Assembly: GCA_949287395.1 (NCBI GenBank)
Contig: CASEFZ010000036.1
Span: 1 to 59,414 of the forward strand
Source of the DNA: an uncultured Verrucomicrobiota bacterium
GTDB lineage: Bacteria; Verrucomicrobiota; Verrucomicrobiia; Opitutales; Intestinicryptomonadaceae
Direction of reading: 5' to 3'
Length of the DNA stretch: 59,414 nucleotides
The notes beneath the pieces were generated by a model. The model saw only the letters and a program-made list of their open reading frames with translations, was not told where the DNA came from and ran no database searches. Below are positions 1 to 8,242 of the stretch, in pieces. A program made the translations under genes and the position numbers. Positions within the stretch are counted from its first letter, which is position 1, and every line of letters begins with the position of its first letter.

Positions 1-84
1 CCCGCCAAGTATGAGCCTACCCTGACTTATGTTTCGGCGCTGTATATTTTTGGCGATTTGATTTCCGTCAAGAAAACCAAGTAA
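1..84 (+). CDS. C-terminal tail of an SGNH-hydrolase-like secreted protein (partial)
   Basis: The first reading frame is open from base 1 and ends with TAA at 82-84, giving 27 residues of a gene that starts before the window. The tail contains YVSALYIF, which lines up with YISAVFAL at the very end of the next gene, and both are preceded by a KY pair a dozen or so residues earlier. I infer that this is a paralogue of the SGNH hydrolase at 124-1449, with the two genes in tandem only 39 bases apart and probably co-transcribed. Only the beta-rich C-terminal end is visible, so catalytic residues cannot be checked. Confidence 0.6.
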   Translation, partial: PAKYEPTLTYVSALYIFGDLISVKKTK

Positions 85-123
85 TTTTTTAAAATAGGAA
101 ACAATCAAAAGGAATACAAGATT

Positions 124-1449
124 ATGACCAACAAACTAAAAATATTTGCATTTGCCCTTGCCGCGCTCCCTGCGTTTTCGGCGACGGCCCAGCAGGCGGA
201 CGAAAACGCCTTCGTTCCCCGCGATATGGTGGAATGTGTGGCCCGCGGAGGGCTCCCAAACTTCTACAAAAAATGTTTGGGCGGAAAACAGGATTTGAAG
301 GTTGCGTATTTGGGCGGGAGTATTACCGCCCAGCCGGGTTGGAGAGTTCAGAGCCTTGACCTGTTTAGAAAGCTATTCCCAAAGGCGAGTTTTAAAGAGA
401 TACACGCCGCGATAGGCGGGACCGGTTCTGACTTCGGCGTATGCCGGCTGGGGAAGGACGTGCTTGAAGGCAAGCCCGACCTCGTGTTTGTTGAGTTTGC
501 CGTCAACGACGGCTGGGCAGCCCCGGTTGAAATAAGGAAAAATATAGAGGGCATAGTGCGCCAAATCTGGGCGCAGGACAAAACTACCGATATTTGCTTT
601 GTCTACACCATCACCAATGGCATGGACAAGGAGATTTTAAAGACCGGCAAAATGAACAGGGCTGCCTCGGTGATGGAGGAAATTGCCGACTATTATAAAA
701 TTCCGTCGATAAACTTCGGCAAGCGCGTGGCGGAGCTGTCGGGTGAGGGGAAGCTTGACATGAAGAGTTCCAAACCCGTCGCAAAGGGAGCCAAGGCCGA
801 CGCCTCGATGAAGACGAAGGCGGCGGTTGATGCCGACGGAAAGATTCCGTTTGCCAAAGACGGGGTTCACCCCGATTCCGCGACGGGGCACGTCTTGTAC
901 ACCGAGTCCATAGAGCGCTCCCTGCCGGCAATTTTTGCGGCCTCAAAGAAGAATTCAGGCAAGCGCGTCATTCCGCAGCCCATGCGCGCCGATTGCGTCG
1001 AGAAGGTTGACATCATAATGATGGACGAGTTGCCTTCTACCAAGGGTTTTGAAAGGTCTAAATTCGGCAACAGCGATTGGGGAAGGTTTGTAAAACTTGT
1101 TCCTGAACAGGAATTCACCTTTAAATTCAAGGGAACGCGAGCCCTGGCCTGCGTGCGCTTTGGCGTTGACGGAGGCATGATGGAAGTGACCGTGGACGGC
1201 AAAAAAAGGGAGGTAAGGTGCTTCGACCAGCATTGTTCGTGGAATAGAAGGGTGTTTGTCATGTTGGCAGATAAGCTTGACAACAAGGAACATACCGTAA
1301 AAATAAAGGCTCTCTCAAAGAAGTTTGAAAAACGTCCCATTCTGACCGACGAGCACAAGGCGAAATACGATCAGAATCCTAAACAATACGAAGATTTCTT
1401 CGTCTATATTTCAGCGGTCTTTGCCTTGACGGATCCTGCTGGAAAGTAG
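124..1449 (+). CDS. secreted SGNH/GDSL-type hydrolase
   Basis: Predicted 441-residue exported esterase or deacetylase of the SGNH hydrolase superfamily. Residues 1-23 form a signal peptide ending near ATAQQ. The SGNH blocks are visible: GGSIT with the nucleophile Ser66, the glycine block AIGGTGSDFG near 96-105, AVND with Asn128, and DGVHP with Asp246 and His249. After about residue 290 comes a second, beta-rich domain of unknown role. Such enzymes usually remove acyl groups from polysaccharides; the substrate cannot be read from the sequence. The start follows AAGGA about ten bases upstream. The preceding gene ends with a similar tail, so this is a tandem paralogue pair, and a strong terminator follows. 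Confidence 0.85.
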   Translation: MTNKLKIFAFALAALPAFSATAQQADENAFVPRDMVECVARGGLPNFYKKCLGGKQDLKVAYLGGSITAQPGWRVQSLDLFRKLFPKASFKEIHAAIGGTGSDFGVCRLGKDVLEGKPDLVFVEFAVNDGWAAPVEIRKNIEGIVRQIWAQDKTTDICFVYTITNGMDKEILKTGKMNRAASVMEEIADYYKIPSINFGKRVAELSGEGKLDMKSSKPVAKGAKADASMKTKAAVDADGKIPFAKDGVHPDSATGHVLYTESIERSLPAIFAASKKNSGKRVIPQPMRADCVEKVDIIMMDELPSTKGFERSKFGNSDWGRFVKLVPEQEFTFKFKGTRALACVRFGVDGGMMEVTVDGKKREVRCFDQHCSWNRRVFVMLADKLDNKEHTVKIKALSKKFEKRPILTDEHKAKYDQNPKQYEDFFVYISAVFALTDPAGK

Positions 1450-1473
1450 TTTTTGTTTGGAACTTATTTTGCT

Positions 1474-1508
1474 CGCACCCCCTTTCGGGGTGCGTTTTTT
1501 TTTTTTTC
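1474..1508 (+). terminator. rho-independent terminator after SGNH hydrolase
   Basis: Stem CGCACCCC (1474-1481) pairs with GGGGTGCG (1487-1494), with a short CTTTC loop and a run of 14 T residues. It ends the SGNH hydrolase transcription unit and separates it from the PEP-CTERM genes. Confidence 0.9.
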
Positions 1509-1516
1509 AAAAAAAA

Positions 1517-1546
1517 TTGACAAACATTAAAGTTGGGCGATAGATT
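1517..1546 (+). promoter_or_regulatory. sigma70-type promoter for the PEP-CTERM pair
   Basis: A perfect TTGACA (1517-1522) is followed 18 bases later by TAGATT (1541-1546). It lies just after the terminator of the previous unit and about 90 bases before the first PEP-CTERM gene, which would leave a leader of roughly 85 bases. The -10 match is 4 of 6, so the assignment is moderate. Confidence 0.5.
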
Positions 1547-1638
1547 TTTATATAGAGGTGGTGTCTGCGGAAAAATATCCCAACTATTTGGCGCGGCGCT
1601 GGCTTTGTTGAAAATAGATGCAGCTAAAAGTTATCCCC

Positions 1639-3129
1639 ATGAAATCGACGCACAGAATCTCAAAGTTGCTTTTTGCTTACGCCCTCACTTGCGTTTCGGC
1701 GCTTGCGGCCGAATATACTATAACGGGAGTGGCTCCAAGCGGTAGTGCGGATAGGTTTTACGGGCTCGACACGGCGATATCCGAGGGGAAGGTCTCCCCG
1801 GTTCCGCCCTCCGGGAAGATTCTGTCCACCGACGACGTGATTGTGCTAAACTATTACGACATCTATAATTCCACATTTTCGGTAAACAAGTTTGACTACA
1901 CCAGCAATGGCATGTGGGGGAAAGGGTTGTCAATTTACGGCACTGCCAACTATACTTTTAAAGAGGGCTACTTCAGGGTGTGGTATGACAAGAATCCTGA
2001 CGATGTCAGAGATTGCGAGTTTATAAACCTCAACAACGGCGCGAAGTGGACGGTCAACGGCTCTATAATGACAAGTTCCAACATTAGGTTTGGGCAGGCT
2101 ACATCCATGTTTGGGGAGCCTGTGATGACTTTTAACCCCTATGCTCCCGGAGTTGAAAGCGTTTCGAATGTTAACAACTTTGTGATTTATTACGGGAACA
2201 ACGGCAATACCAGCGCAACTTTGAATATAAACGAGGGTGCTATTGTTAAGGCCAATGGCGTTACCACCACCACACGCGAGAGCGGGCATACTTACGATTA
2301 CTACACCGTATTTAACATAAACGGTGGCGCGTTGTATCTGGGCGGTTTTACGTATTCTTTTTCAGGCGACAATTTTACAATAAACCATCTCAGTGGAACT
2401 TTCGGCGCCAAGGATTCGAGGGTGGCTTTGAGCCGCAACGGGTTGGATGGCACGCTGAAGTATGTTATTGGCTCAAATGCGGTGTTTGACACAAGCGGCA
2501 GGGGAATAACATTTGACTCTTCAGTTGATTTGGTTTCCGCCAGCGGCGTCAAAGGCGGCCTTACTATAAAAGGCGGTGGCGATTTCATATTTAATTGTTC
2601 GCTTAATGCGGTGACAGGCAACGTTGTGGTGACTGACGGCACATATGTGTCAACATCAACTGGGTGGTTCAACAACGCGCAGTCGGTAAGGGTTGGCGCC
2701 GGTTGTTTTATTTCTCTGGACGGCGATATGGATGAAAATCCTGAAGTTGGCAATCTGGTGTTGAATAGCAATTCCAAGATAATAATAGATGTGACCGACG
2801 AGTATAATTTTGGATACATAATGGGCGGTTATGGCGATATTACAATAACTACGTCCGACGGTTCGTACGGCGCTTTGCAGTTTGTTATAGACGCCGATGC
2901 ATTTGCGTATAGCGATAGCATTACTATGACTTTGAACGAGGTTATAGGCGATACCAAGTTTGTCGATTGGGACGCTTTCGACATTAGCGCCGGCGAGTAT
3001 GCGCATGTCTTGAACGGAGACGGAACCATAACATTTATGGCTGTTCCCGAGCCTGGAACTGTGGCGGTTCTTGCGGGTTTAATTGCGATGGGAATTGCCG
3101 TTGCTAGGAGAAGCTTTGGAAGGAGATAG
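1639..3129 (+). CDS. PEP-CTERM sorted surface protein, beta-solenoid type
   Basis: Predicted 496-residue exported protein. I chose ATG 1639 rather than 1618 because it begins a compact signal peptide (MKSTHRISKLLFAYAL...SALA). The C-terminus has the PEP-CTERM tripartite signal: VPEP, then a hydrophobic helix (TVAVLAGLIAMGIAVA), then a basic end RRSFGRR. Proteins with this tail are processed by an exosortase, usually in bacteria that make exopolysaccharide. The body is rich in short Gly/Asn/Thr/Val strands such as FNINGGALYLGGF, as in autotransporter-like beta-solenoids. It is followed four bases later by a paralogue with the same architecture. No exosortase gene is in the window. Function beyond surface or matrix display is unknown. 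Confidence 0.8.
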   Translation: MKSTHRISKLLFAYALTCVSALAAEYTITGVAPSGSADRFYGLDTAISEGKVSPVPPSGKILSTDDVIVLNYYDIYNSTFSVNKFDYTSNGMWGKGLSIYGTANYTFKEGYFRVWYDKNPDDVRDCEFINLNNGAKWTVNGSIMTSSNIRFGQATSMFGEPVMTFNPYAPGVESVSNVNNFVIYYGNNGNTSATLNINEGAIVKANGVTTTTRESGHTYDYYTVFNINGGALYLGGFTYSFSGDNFTINHLSGTFGAKDSRVALSRNGLDGTLKYVIGSNAVFDTSGRGITFDSSVDLVSASGVKGGLTIKGGGDFIFNCSLNAVTGNVVVTDGTYVSTSTGWFNNAQSVRVGAGCFISLDGDMDENPEVGNLVLNSNSKIIIDVTDEYNFGYIMGGYGDITITTSDGSYGALQFVIDADAFAYSDSITMTLNEVIGDTKFVDWDAFDISAGEYAHVLNGDGTITFMAVPEPGTVAVLAGLIAMGIAVARRSFGRR

Positions 3130-3133
3130 AGTT

Positions 3134-4600
3134 ATGAGACTGTATGGGAAAATATTGTGCCTGTTGGGAATGCTTGCCGCGTTTCCCGCGTTTTCTGAGG
3201 ATTATGTAATAACGTCCAATAGAAAAGCTGACGGGTCGGATAAATTTGCCGGTTTGGCGGCGGGGAATTTCACTTCAAACATTCCGATACCCGAGGGCGG
3301 TTTGACTGCCGAGGATAACCTCACGGTTGAGGGGTTTTACGATATAGCCCGGGGAACTAACGTATCGGTAAACACGTTCCACTACATAAGCAGTGGTGTG
3401 TATGGGAATGCGTTCTCATTTTATGGAAATTATTCTGGGATGCCGGTTGGCCCGATTGTCATACAGGCGCGCGAAGCCATTTTCGAGGTGCAGTACAACA
3501 ATCAACCCAATGACTTTGGGCAGGTTTACAACCCTGACAACGACGATATTAGACCGGTGCCGTCGTTCAATGTGAATGCGGAAAGCGTGGAACTCAAGAT
3601 TGCCAAGCTTGAGACTGGGACAGTAAACATAGGGCAAAGTTATATAAAGGATCCGGTGTTATCGCTGACTTTGAGCGCGTACGATGACAACACGCCGTCT
3701 TACTACAAATTTTCTGCGATATCGCTGTACTATGGAAGCGCTGACCAGACTGGAACGGTTACCATAAACAAAGGGGCCACTGTGGATTCAGGCTCGTTTA
3801 ACACCTCCGGTTCGGGCGACGGATTAACCTATAAATATACAACCGCGTTGAACATAGCGGGAGGTACTTTGAATATAGGCTCTTTTTCCTACCATAGGGC
3901 GGGCGATAACTTCACTTTGACCCACTCCAACGGAGGCACCTTGGGCGCGACCCAAAGCTACCTTGTTTTGGGTTTGAACGGTAAGGAGGGCGTCTTCAAC
4001 TATGTTGTAGACGGTTTGGCCAGATTTAACACCAATGGGAATTCTATTGAGATTCAAAACGGCGTGAACTTGATGAAGGGTTCAAATGGCGCTTCGGTTG
4101 AGGTTGTCGGTGGCGGATCTATGACTTTCGCTTGCGATGTGTCGGCGATAGACGGCACAATATCGGTCAAGGACGGCTCAACGTTGAAACTGTCGAGCTG
4201 GGCAGGGAATGCTTCAGCGGTTGAGATAGGTGCCGGGTCGCTTGTGAGTGTGGCCGGGGATATCGCGTTGGATTCGTCGAGCAGCATAGTCATATCTGTT
4301 GACGGCGCGGACAGCTTTGGGAAACTTAGTTCCGGCGGGGCCTTTGTGGGCGACGACTTTGGCAAATTGACATTTGTTGTAGACGGGAAGGCTTTTGAAT
4401 CGGGAAATTCTTTGGAAATATCGCTTGAGGAATTGGTTTCCGGGAGCGGGATAGACTGGTCCAAGTTCAACATTGATTCGAATGTAGATTTCAGCCTTGG
4501 CAGCAATTCCATAACTTTTGTTGTTCCCGAGCCTTCGCATGTGGCTTTTGCCCTTGGCGCGCTGGCGTTGGCGTTTGTTGCTTACAGGCGCAGGAAATAA
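3134..4600 (+). CDS. PEP-CTERM sorted surface protein, paralogue of the preceding gene
   Basis: Predicted 488-residue exported protein. The start at 3134 follows AGGAG (3121-3125) by eight bases, a better site than the in-frame upstream ATG at 3083, and gives a clear signal peptide (MRLYGKILCLLGMLAAFPAFS). The C-terminus is a PEP-CTERM signal: VVPEP, a hydrophobic helix, then YRRRK. The two genes share segments, for example AGDNFTLTHSNGGTLGA here against SGDNFTINHLSGTFGA in the first, so they arose by tandem duplication and have since diverged. They form one operon, closed by the terminator at 4629-4657. The role is probably cell-surface or extracellular-matrix display by exosortase sorting; the ligand is unknown. 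Confidence 0.8.
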   Translation: MRLYGKILCLLGMLAAFPAFSEDYVITSNRKADGSDKFAGLAAGNFTSNIPIPEGGLTAEDNLTVEGFYDIARGTNVSVNTFHYISSGVYGNAFSFYGNYSGMPVGPIVIQAREAIFEVQYNNQPNDFGQVYNPDNDDIRPVPSFNVNAESVELKIAKLETGTVNIGQSYIKDPVLSLTLSAYDDNTPSYYKFSAISLYYGSADQTGTVTINKGATVDSGSFNTSGSGDGLTYKYTTALNIAGGTLNIGSFSYHRAGDNFTLTHSNGGTLGATQSYLVLGLNGKEGVFNYVVDGLARFNTNGNSIEIQNGVNLMKGSNGASVEVVGGGSMTFACDVSAIDGTISVKDGSTLKLSSWAGNASAVEIGAGSLVSVAGDIALDSSSSIVISVDGADSFGKLSSGGAFVGDDFGKLTFVVDGKAFESGNSLEISLEELVSGSGIDWSKFNIDSNVDFSLGSNSITFVVPEPSHVAFALGALALAFVAYRRRK

Positions 4601-4628
4601 AGGGAATCAGCAAAGACTTTTGAAAGGG

Positions 4629-4657
4629 GACGGCATTTTTGCCGTCTCTTTTTTTTT
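4629..4657 (+). terminator. rho-independent terminator after PEP-CTERM pair
   Basis: Inverted repeat GACGGCA (4629-4635) and TGCCGTC (4640-4646) with a short T-rich loop, followed by T-rich sequence to about 4657. Confidence 0.85.
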
Positions 4658-5033
4658 GCGGGTTTATTGGGCGCAAAATACGCTGAAATTTTTTTCCAGC
4701 GGATGGGGCAGTGTACAGGGGGAAGTTTGCCCATTGGAAAATGGATTTTCGCACTTGGGCTTTAATGCTGTTATTAGAATATTATTGTCTGTATTCGCGC
4801 TTTTACTTTGGCATGGCTGCTTTCATTTGGCGCATTTGGAAAAGCGTCTTTTCCAGAATAATGTCTCCGCCAGATGTGGAGTTTGAAGGTAAATAAATTT
4901 TCTGGGTTGAAAGGTTTATTGTTCAAAAGCGGTTTTTAGGCTGGCGCGAATGGTCGTTTGGTAAAATTGCTGTGTTTGTGGAGAGCCCGTCTATGGCGGA
5001 CGTTTTAAATCTGTTATGGGCCAAGGATAGGCC
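4658..5033. other. intergenic stretch without a convincing gene
   Basis: Between two terminators that point towards each other. Short open frames here lack a ribosome site and have no protein-like composition. I see no RNA fold or repeat that I could defend. Confidence 0.6.
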
Positions 5034-5064
5034 TAAAAAAACTCCCCGGAAATCTTGGGGAGTT
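5034..5064 (-). terminator. terminator of the EF-hand gene
   Basis: Read on the minus strand, stem AACTCCCC and GGGGAGTT encloses a nine-base loop and is followed by a run of T (A residues 5035-5039 on the plus strand). It lies about 25 bases after the stop codon of the EF-hand gene. Confidence 0.85.
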
Positions 5065-5089
5065 CGCGTTTTATGGAGTTAATTAAATT

Positions 5090-5758
5090 TCATCTGTCTC
5101 CTGGGGGAGGCGGCGGCGGTGTATTACCTATCATGCGCTTCATCATATTGCGCACTTCCGGATCGTTTATGAGTTGGTCTTTTTCGGCATCGCTCAATTT
5201 GCCATCTCCGTCCTTGTCGTACTTCTTTATAAGCGCGTTGCGCTTGGACATCATGTCTTGGTGCATCTGCCTGCGTTCCGCAGGGCCAAGCTTTCCGTCG
5301 CCGTCCTTGTCATATTTTGCAAGGATGTCTGCCGGCAAATTGCGTGCGCCGCGTCCCCTTCCTCCTCTGGATTCGGCGAATATTTTTCTTTGTTCCTCAA
5401 GGAACGCACTCAACTCCTTGGAGTCAAGTTTTCCGTCGCCGTCTTTGTCGAACTTTTTGATTACGCCCTCGGCGTGCCTTAGGCGCAGCTGCTCAAGATC
5501 CAATATTTTCTCTTTGATGCTTTCGACGGCCTCGGCGCGTTCCTTTGGATCAAGGCGGCCGTCGCCGTTTTTATCAAACTCTTTCATCAGCTGTATCCTT
5601 GTAGCAGGATCCATCTGGGAGAATATTGTGGCGATGTCGTCGGGGGGCATCCTTCTTTCTTTTGGAGGATGTTTTCTTGGTGGGCGCGGGGCGCCTTCCT
5701 GGGCGCCCGCCGCAAATGGCACTAACGAAGCGGCTAAAATAAGTAGTAATATTTTCAT
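5090..5758 (-). CDS. secreted four-EF-hand calcium-binding protein
   Basis: Predicted 222 residues. The frame is open further upstream, but the start at 5758 gives a clean signal peptide (MKILLLILAASLVPFAAGAQ), so I prefer it. Four canonical EF-hand loops follow: DKNGDGRLDPKE, DKDGDGKLDSKE, DKDGDGKLGPAE and DKDGDGKLSDAE, each with the acidic ligands at loop positions 1, 3, 5 and 12. The protein is otherwise helical, with Lys/Arg-rich linkers, and ends with six prolines before GDR. Calcium-responsive periplasmic or secreted proteins with this layout are common in Planctomycetes and Verrucomicrobia; a physiological partner is not known. It is monocistronic, with its own terminator downstream, and divergent from the RelE-fold gene. 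Confidence 0.85.
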   Translation of the reverse strand: MKILLLILAASLVPFAAGAQEGAPRPPRKHPPKERRMPPDDIATIFSQMDPATRIQLMKEFDKNGDGRLDPKERAEAVESIKEKILDLEQLRLRHAEGVIKKFDKDGDGKLDSKELSAFLEEQRKIFAESRGGRGRGARNLPADILAKYDKDGDGKLGPAERRQMHQDMMSKRNALIKKYDKDGDGKLSDAEKDQLINDPEVRNMMKRMIGNTPPPPPPGDR

Positions 5759-5900
5759 GTTGTTTTCAATTCGGCCGAAGGGAGGTCTTCGGCTTTGCGG
5801 TATTAAACAATCCCAAGCGGGCAAAGTTTCGCCGAAATATTTTTGTTTGAATATTTTTTATGCTTTGGTCAGACTTGGCGACTGATTTTTATAAACGGCA

Positions 5901-6257
5901 ATGTATCAGGTTACTTTTAGCAACCAGAGTATGGCGGAGTTGAACAAGCTTGGAAAGCTTGCGCAGCTCGAAATAATAGAATCGTTCGGCTCTTTGACAG
6001 AGGAAGAGCTTGAGGGCGGGTTGCCCAATATAGGCAAGATCAACCGCAACGGGAAGATATATTACAGGCTCCGCACCGGAGACTTTCGCATATACTTTGA
6101 AGTCTTGGAGGATAAGCAAACCTTGTACGCCCATTATATTCTGCATCAGCATACACTTGCGGATTTTGTGTTCCGTTTCAAACTCCCGTTTAAGGAGGAG
6201 ACGGCCCTTGAACAGGAGGACAATTTCTGGAAATATCTGGAGTCTCTAAAAAAATGA
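5901..6257 (+). CDS. RelE/ParE-fold protein, solitary, overlapping pssA
   Basis: Predicted 118 residues. The segment NRNGKIYYRLRTGDFRIYFE, followed by a strand ending in ILHQH, matches the core of RelE/ParE toxins, where an Arg-rich strand packs beside a beta hairpin. The C-terminal 30 residues (KLPFKEETALEQEDNFWKYL...) extend beyond the usual domain. No antitoxin gene precedes or follows it. Its stop codon instead overlaps the start of pssA by four bases (ATGA), so the two are translationally coupled. I therefore doubt that it acts as a classical toxin; a housekeeping or regulatory role tied to phospholipid synthesis is an inference. Confidence 0.65.
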   Translation: MYQVTFSNQSMAELNKLGKLAQLEIIESFGSLTEEELEGGLPNIGKINRNGKIYYRLRTGDFRIYFEVLEDKQTLYAHYILHQHTLADFVFRFKLPFKEETALEQEDNFWKYLESLKK

Positions 6258-7168
6258 ATTCTACCTCCCCAAAGCTCTGGCAGAATGTGCATCAGGCCAG
6301 TAAGATTTACATTCTGCCGAATTTGTTTACGGCCGGAAATTTGTTTTTCGGTTTTTTGTCTATAATCTTGTGCATACAGGCAAAGTTTGCCACCGACGAA
6401 AAAACGGTACAGATGCTCGAAAATATTGCCGCGCTCATTTCTCCGAGTGCGGACAAGATGACGTCGAGTTCCTCGGGATACCTGTTGGCCATATTGTGCA
6501 TACTTACGGCTTTTCTGTGCGACGCCCTTGACGGCAGGGTTGCCAGAATGTCGGGGAAGTCTTCCCTCTTTGGCAAAGAATTCGATTCTCTGGCCGACAG
6601 TGTCTCTTTTGGAATAGCGCCTTGCCTGTTGGTGTTCTTTCTCATTTTGAGTCCAACCGAGGCCATGTCGGCCTCCTACCGCGACTTTCTGCGCAACACC
6701 GGCTGGATGATAGGTTTTATATTCATGCTTTGCGCGTCCGTGCGTTTGGCGCGGTTTAATGTTTTGACAAATCCGTATATAGAAGGGCACGAAAAGTACG
6801 AGTGCGGCGATTTCTCGGGCCTTCCGGCACCGGCGGCTGCCGGGGCGGTGGCTTCAATAGCCCTCACCATGTTAAGCTTCGATTTGGGCAAATACAGCGT
6901 GTTGTTAATGCCTCTGATGCTCTTGATAGCCTGCCTGATGGTGAGCAATATTCCCTATCCGTCTTTTAAGCATATAACTTGGACAACCAGCATGAGGTTC
7001 CGTTCCTTTATCTTGACGGTGGTGTGCCTGGTCTTGATAGTGGCATTGCGCGAATACAGTTTTGCGGTGATATTCCTATCGTACATATTTTACGCGCCCT
7101 TGAGATATTTGCCCAGAGGCATGAGAATAGTGAATTATAAATTGCGCAAGCTTCGCGGGGTAAAATAA
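6254..7168 (+). CDS. pssA: CDP-diacylglycerol-serine O-phosphatidyltransferase
   Basis: Predicted 304-residue inner-membrane enzyme that makes phosphatidylserine from CDP-diacylglycerol and serine, the precursor of phosphatidylethanolamine. The CDP-alcohol phosphotransferase signature is complete: Asp93-Gly94-x2-Ala97-Arg98-x8-Gly107-x3-Asp111-x3-Asp115. Several hydrophobic helices follow, and the early sequence LPNLFTAGNLFFGF is typical of PssA rather than PgsA. An insertion of about 30 residues (near 44-74, rich in Ser and Asp) separates the first two helices. It is coupled to the RelE-fold gene upstream. No phosphatidylserine decarboxylase gene is adjacent. Confidence 0.88.
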   Translation: MNSTSPKLWQNVHQASKIYILPNLFTAGNLFFGFLSIILCIQAKFATDEKTVQMLENIAALISPSADKMTSSSSGYLLAILCILTAFLCDALDGRVARMSGKSSLFGKEFDSLADSVSFGIAPCLLVFFLILSPTEAMSASYRDFLRNTGWMIGFIFMLCASVRLARFNVLTNPYIEGHEKYECGDFSGLPAPAAAGAVASIALTMLSFDLGKYSVLLMPLMLLIACLMVSNIPYPSFKHITWTTSMRFRSFILTVVCLVLIVALREYSFAVIFLSYIFYAPLRYLPRGMRIVNYKLRKLRGVK

Positions 7169-7510
7169 CGCTTGGGCAAGGGCGCTGTTTGCCGGGCATT
7201 TGTATTGCCATGCTGCCGCGTGCGGGCGGTTGTTTTTTGAAATTGCTGCGCAAGGGCTATTGAAGCGTTTTTGCCATAAATATTGCATAAAGATAAGGAC
7301 GCTTTTTTAGATTGGCATTTTTGCGTTAAATAGGGAAGGCGCGTTGGGGTACGCCTTAAAATTTCCGCTTGCTAAACTGAGTGTCTTTTTTTGCCAATAG
7401 TGCCGTGGAAATAAGCATGTGCGCCTTATGAGAGTGCGTGGATATTTTCCAAATTGTCGGTTTTGAAAAGCACTGGGATTTGCGGGCGCAAAAGAATTGC
7501 GCTTGCGCAA
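7169..7510. other. intergenic stretch without a convincing gene
   Basis: Lies between the pssA stop and the terminator of the convergent rubrerythrin gene. It is G/T-rich on the plus strand with scattered stops, and I see no ribosome site followed by a plausible frame. Confidence 0.55.
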
Positions 7511-7546
7511 AACAAAACGCGGCGCCCCGCAGACGGGAACGCCGCG
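7511..7546 (-). terminator. terminator of rubrerythrin gene
   Basis: On the minus strand a GC-rich hairpin (CGCGGCG pairing with CGCCGCG, with inner CCCG/CGGG around a TCTG loop) is followed by GTTTTGTTTTG. It lies about 30 bases beyond the rubrerythrin stop. Confidence 0.75.
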
Positions 7547-7575
7547 CGTTAAATTACAGCGGAGCAAATCCGCAA

Positions 7576-8148
7576 TTAAAAGTTGTCCGCAAGAATTTCA
7601 AAATAGGCCTTCGGATGGGCGCAGGCAGGACACTTTTCCGGAGCCCCGGGGCCTTCGTGTATATATCCGCAGTTTCTGCATTTCCACTTTATGGAAGTTT
7701 CCTTCTTGAAGACGGCGCCGTTCTTGATGTTTTCCAGAAGCTTGCGGTAGCGCTGCTCGTGGTGCATCTCAACTTCCGATATCTTTTTGAACAAAACGGC
7801 TATTTCCGGGAAACCCTCCTCTTCAGCTTCTTTTGCGCTTCTTGCGTATATGTCCGACCATTCCTCGTGTTCACCCTCAGCCGCCGCAAGAAGGTTTGCG
7901 GCCGTGTCTGCCAGGCATGCGCCGTATGTGCCGCACACCTCTACGGAAGCGTTCCCAAGAAATTTGTAGAAGCGCTTTGCGTGCTCTTTTTCATTGTCGG
8001 CGGTTTCCTGGAATATGGCCGATATCTGTTCAAACCCCTCCTTCTTCGCAACGCTGGCAAAGAATGTGTATTTGTTTCTTGCCTGAGACTCTCCCGCAAA
8101 GGCGGCCATCAGGTTTTTCTCTGTCTTTGTCCCTTTTAAATCTGCCAT
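7576..8148 (-). CDS. rbr: rubrerythrin
   Basis: Predicted 190-residue cytoplasmic peroxide-scavenging protein. The N-terminal ferritin-like four-helix domain carries the di-iron ligands in the usual order: an early GESQARNKY helix, then [10 protein letters not shown], then the helix around residue 95 and [10 protein letters not shown]. The C-terminal rubredoxin-like domain has CRNCGY and CPAC, the four Cys ligands of the Fe(SCys)4 centre. Length is normal for the family. Rubrerythrin reduces hydrogen peroxide with electrons from NADH through rubredoxin-type carriers and is typical of anaerobes, which supports an anaerobic lifestyle. It is transcribed alone, divergent from the ZIP transporter gene. 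Confidence 0.95.
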   Translation of the reverse strand: MADLKGTKTEKNLMAAFAGESQARNKYTFFASVAKKEGFEQISAIFQETADNEKEHAKRFYKFLGNASVEVCGTYGACLADTAANLLAAAEGEHEEWSDIYARSAKEAEEEGFPEIAVLFKKISEVEMHHEQRYRKLLENIKNGAVFKKETSIKWKCRNCGYIHEGPGAPEKCPACAHPKAYFEILADNF

Positions 8149-8242
8149 GGTTTAATCCTTTCCTTTATAAAACGCAGCGGTGCTTTCTAAACAGTTGACT
8201 CTTTACATTTGGGAATTTAATTTCCCTGCCGGAAATTTCAAT

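Noticed and set aside
1533..1745. 70-codon plus-strand frame before the first PEP-CTERM gene
   Set aside because: It overlaps the signal peptide coding region in another frame and starts near the presumed transcript start without a ribosome site.
5901..6257. Classical toxin-antitoxin pair
   Set aside because: Only the RelE-fold half is present; the gene is coupled to pssA and no antitoxin-like frame lies on either side.
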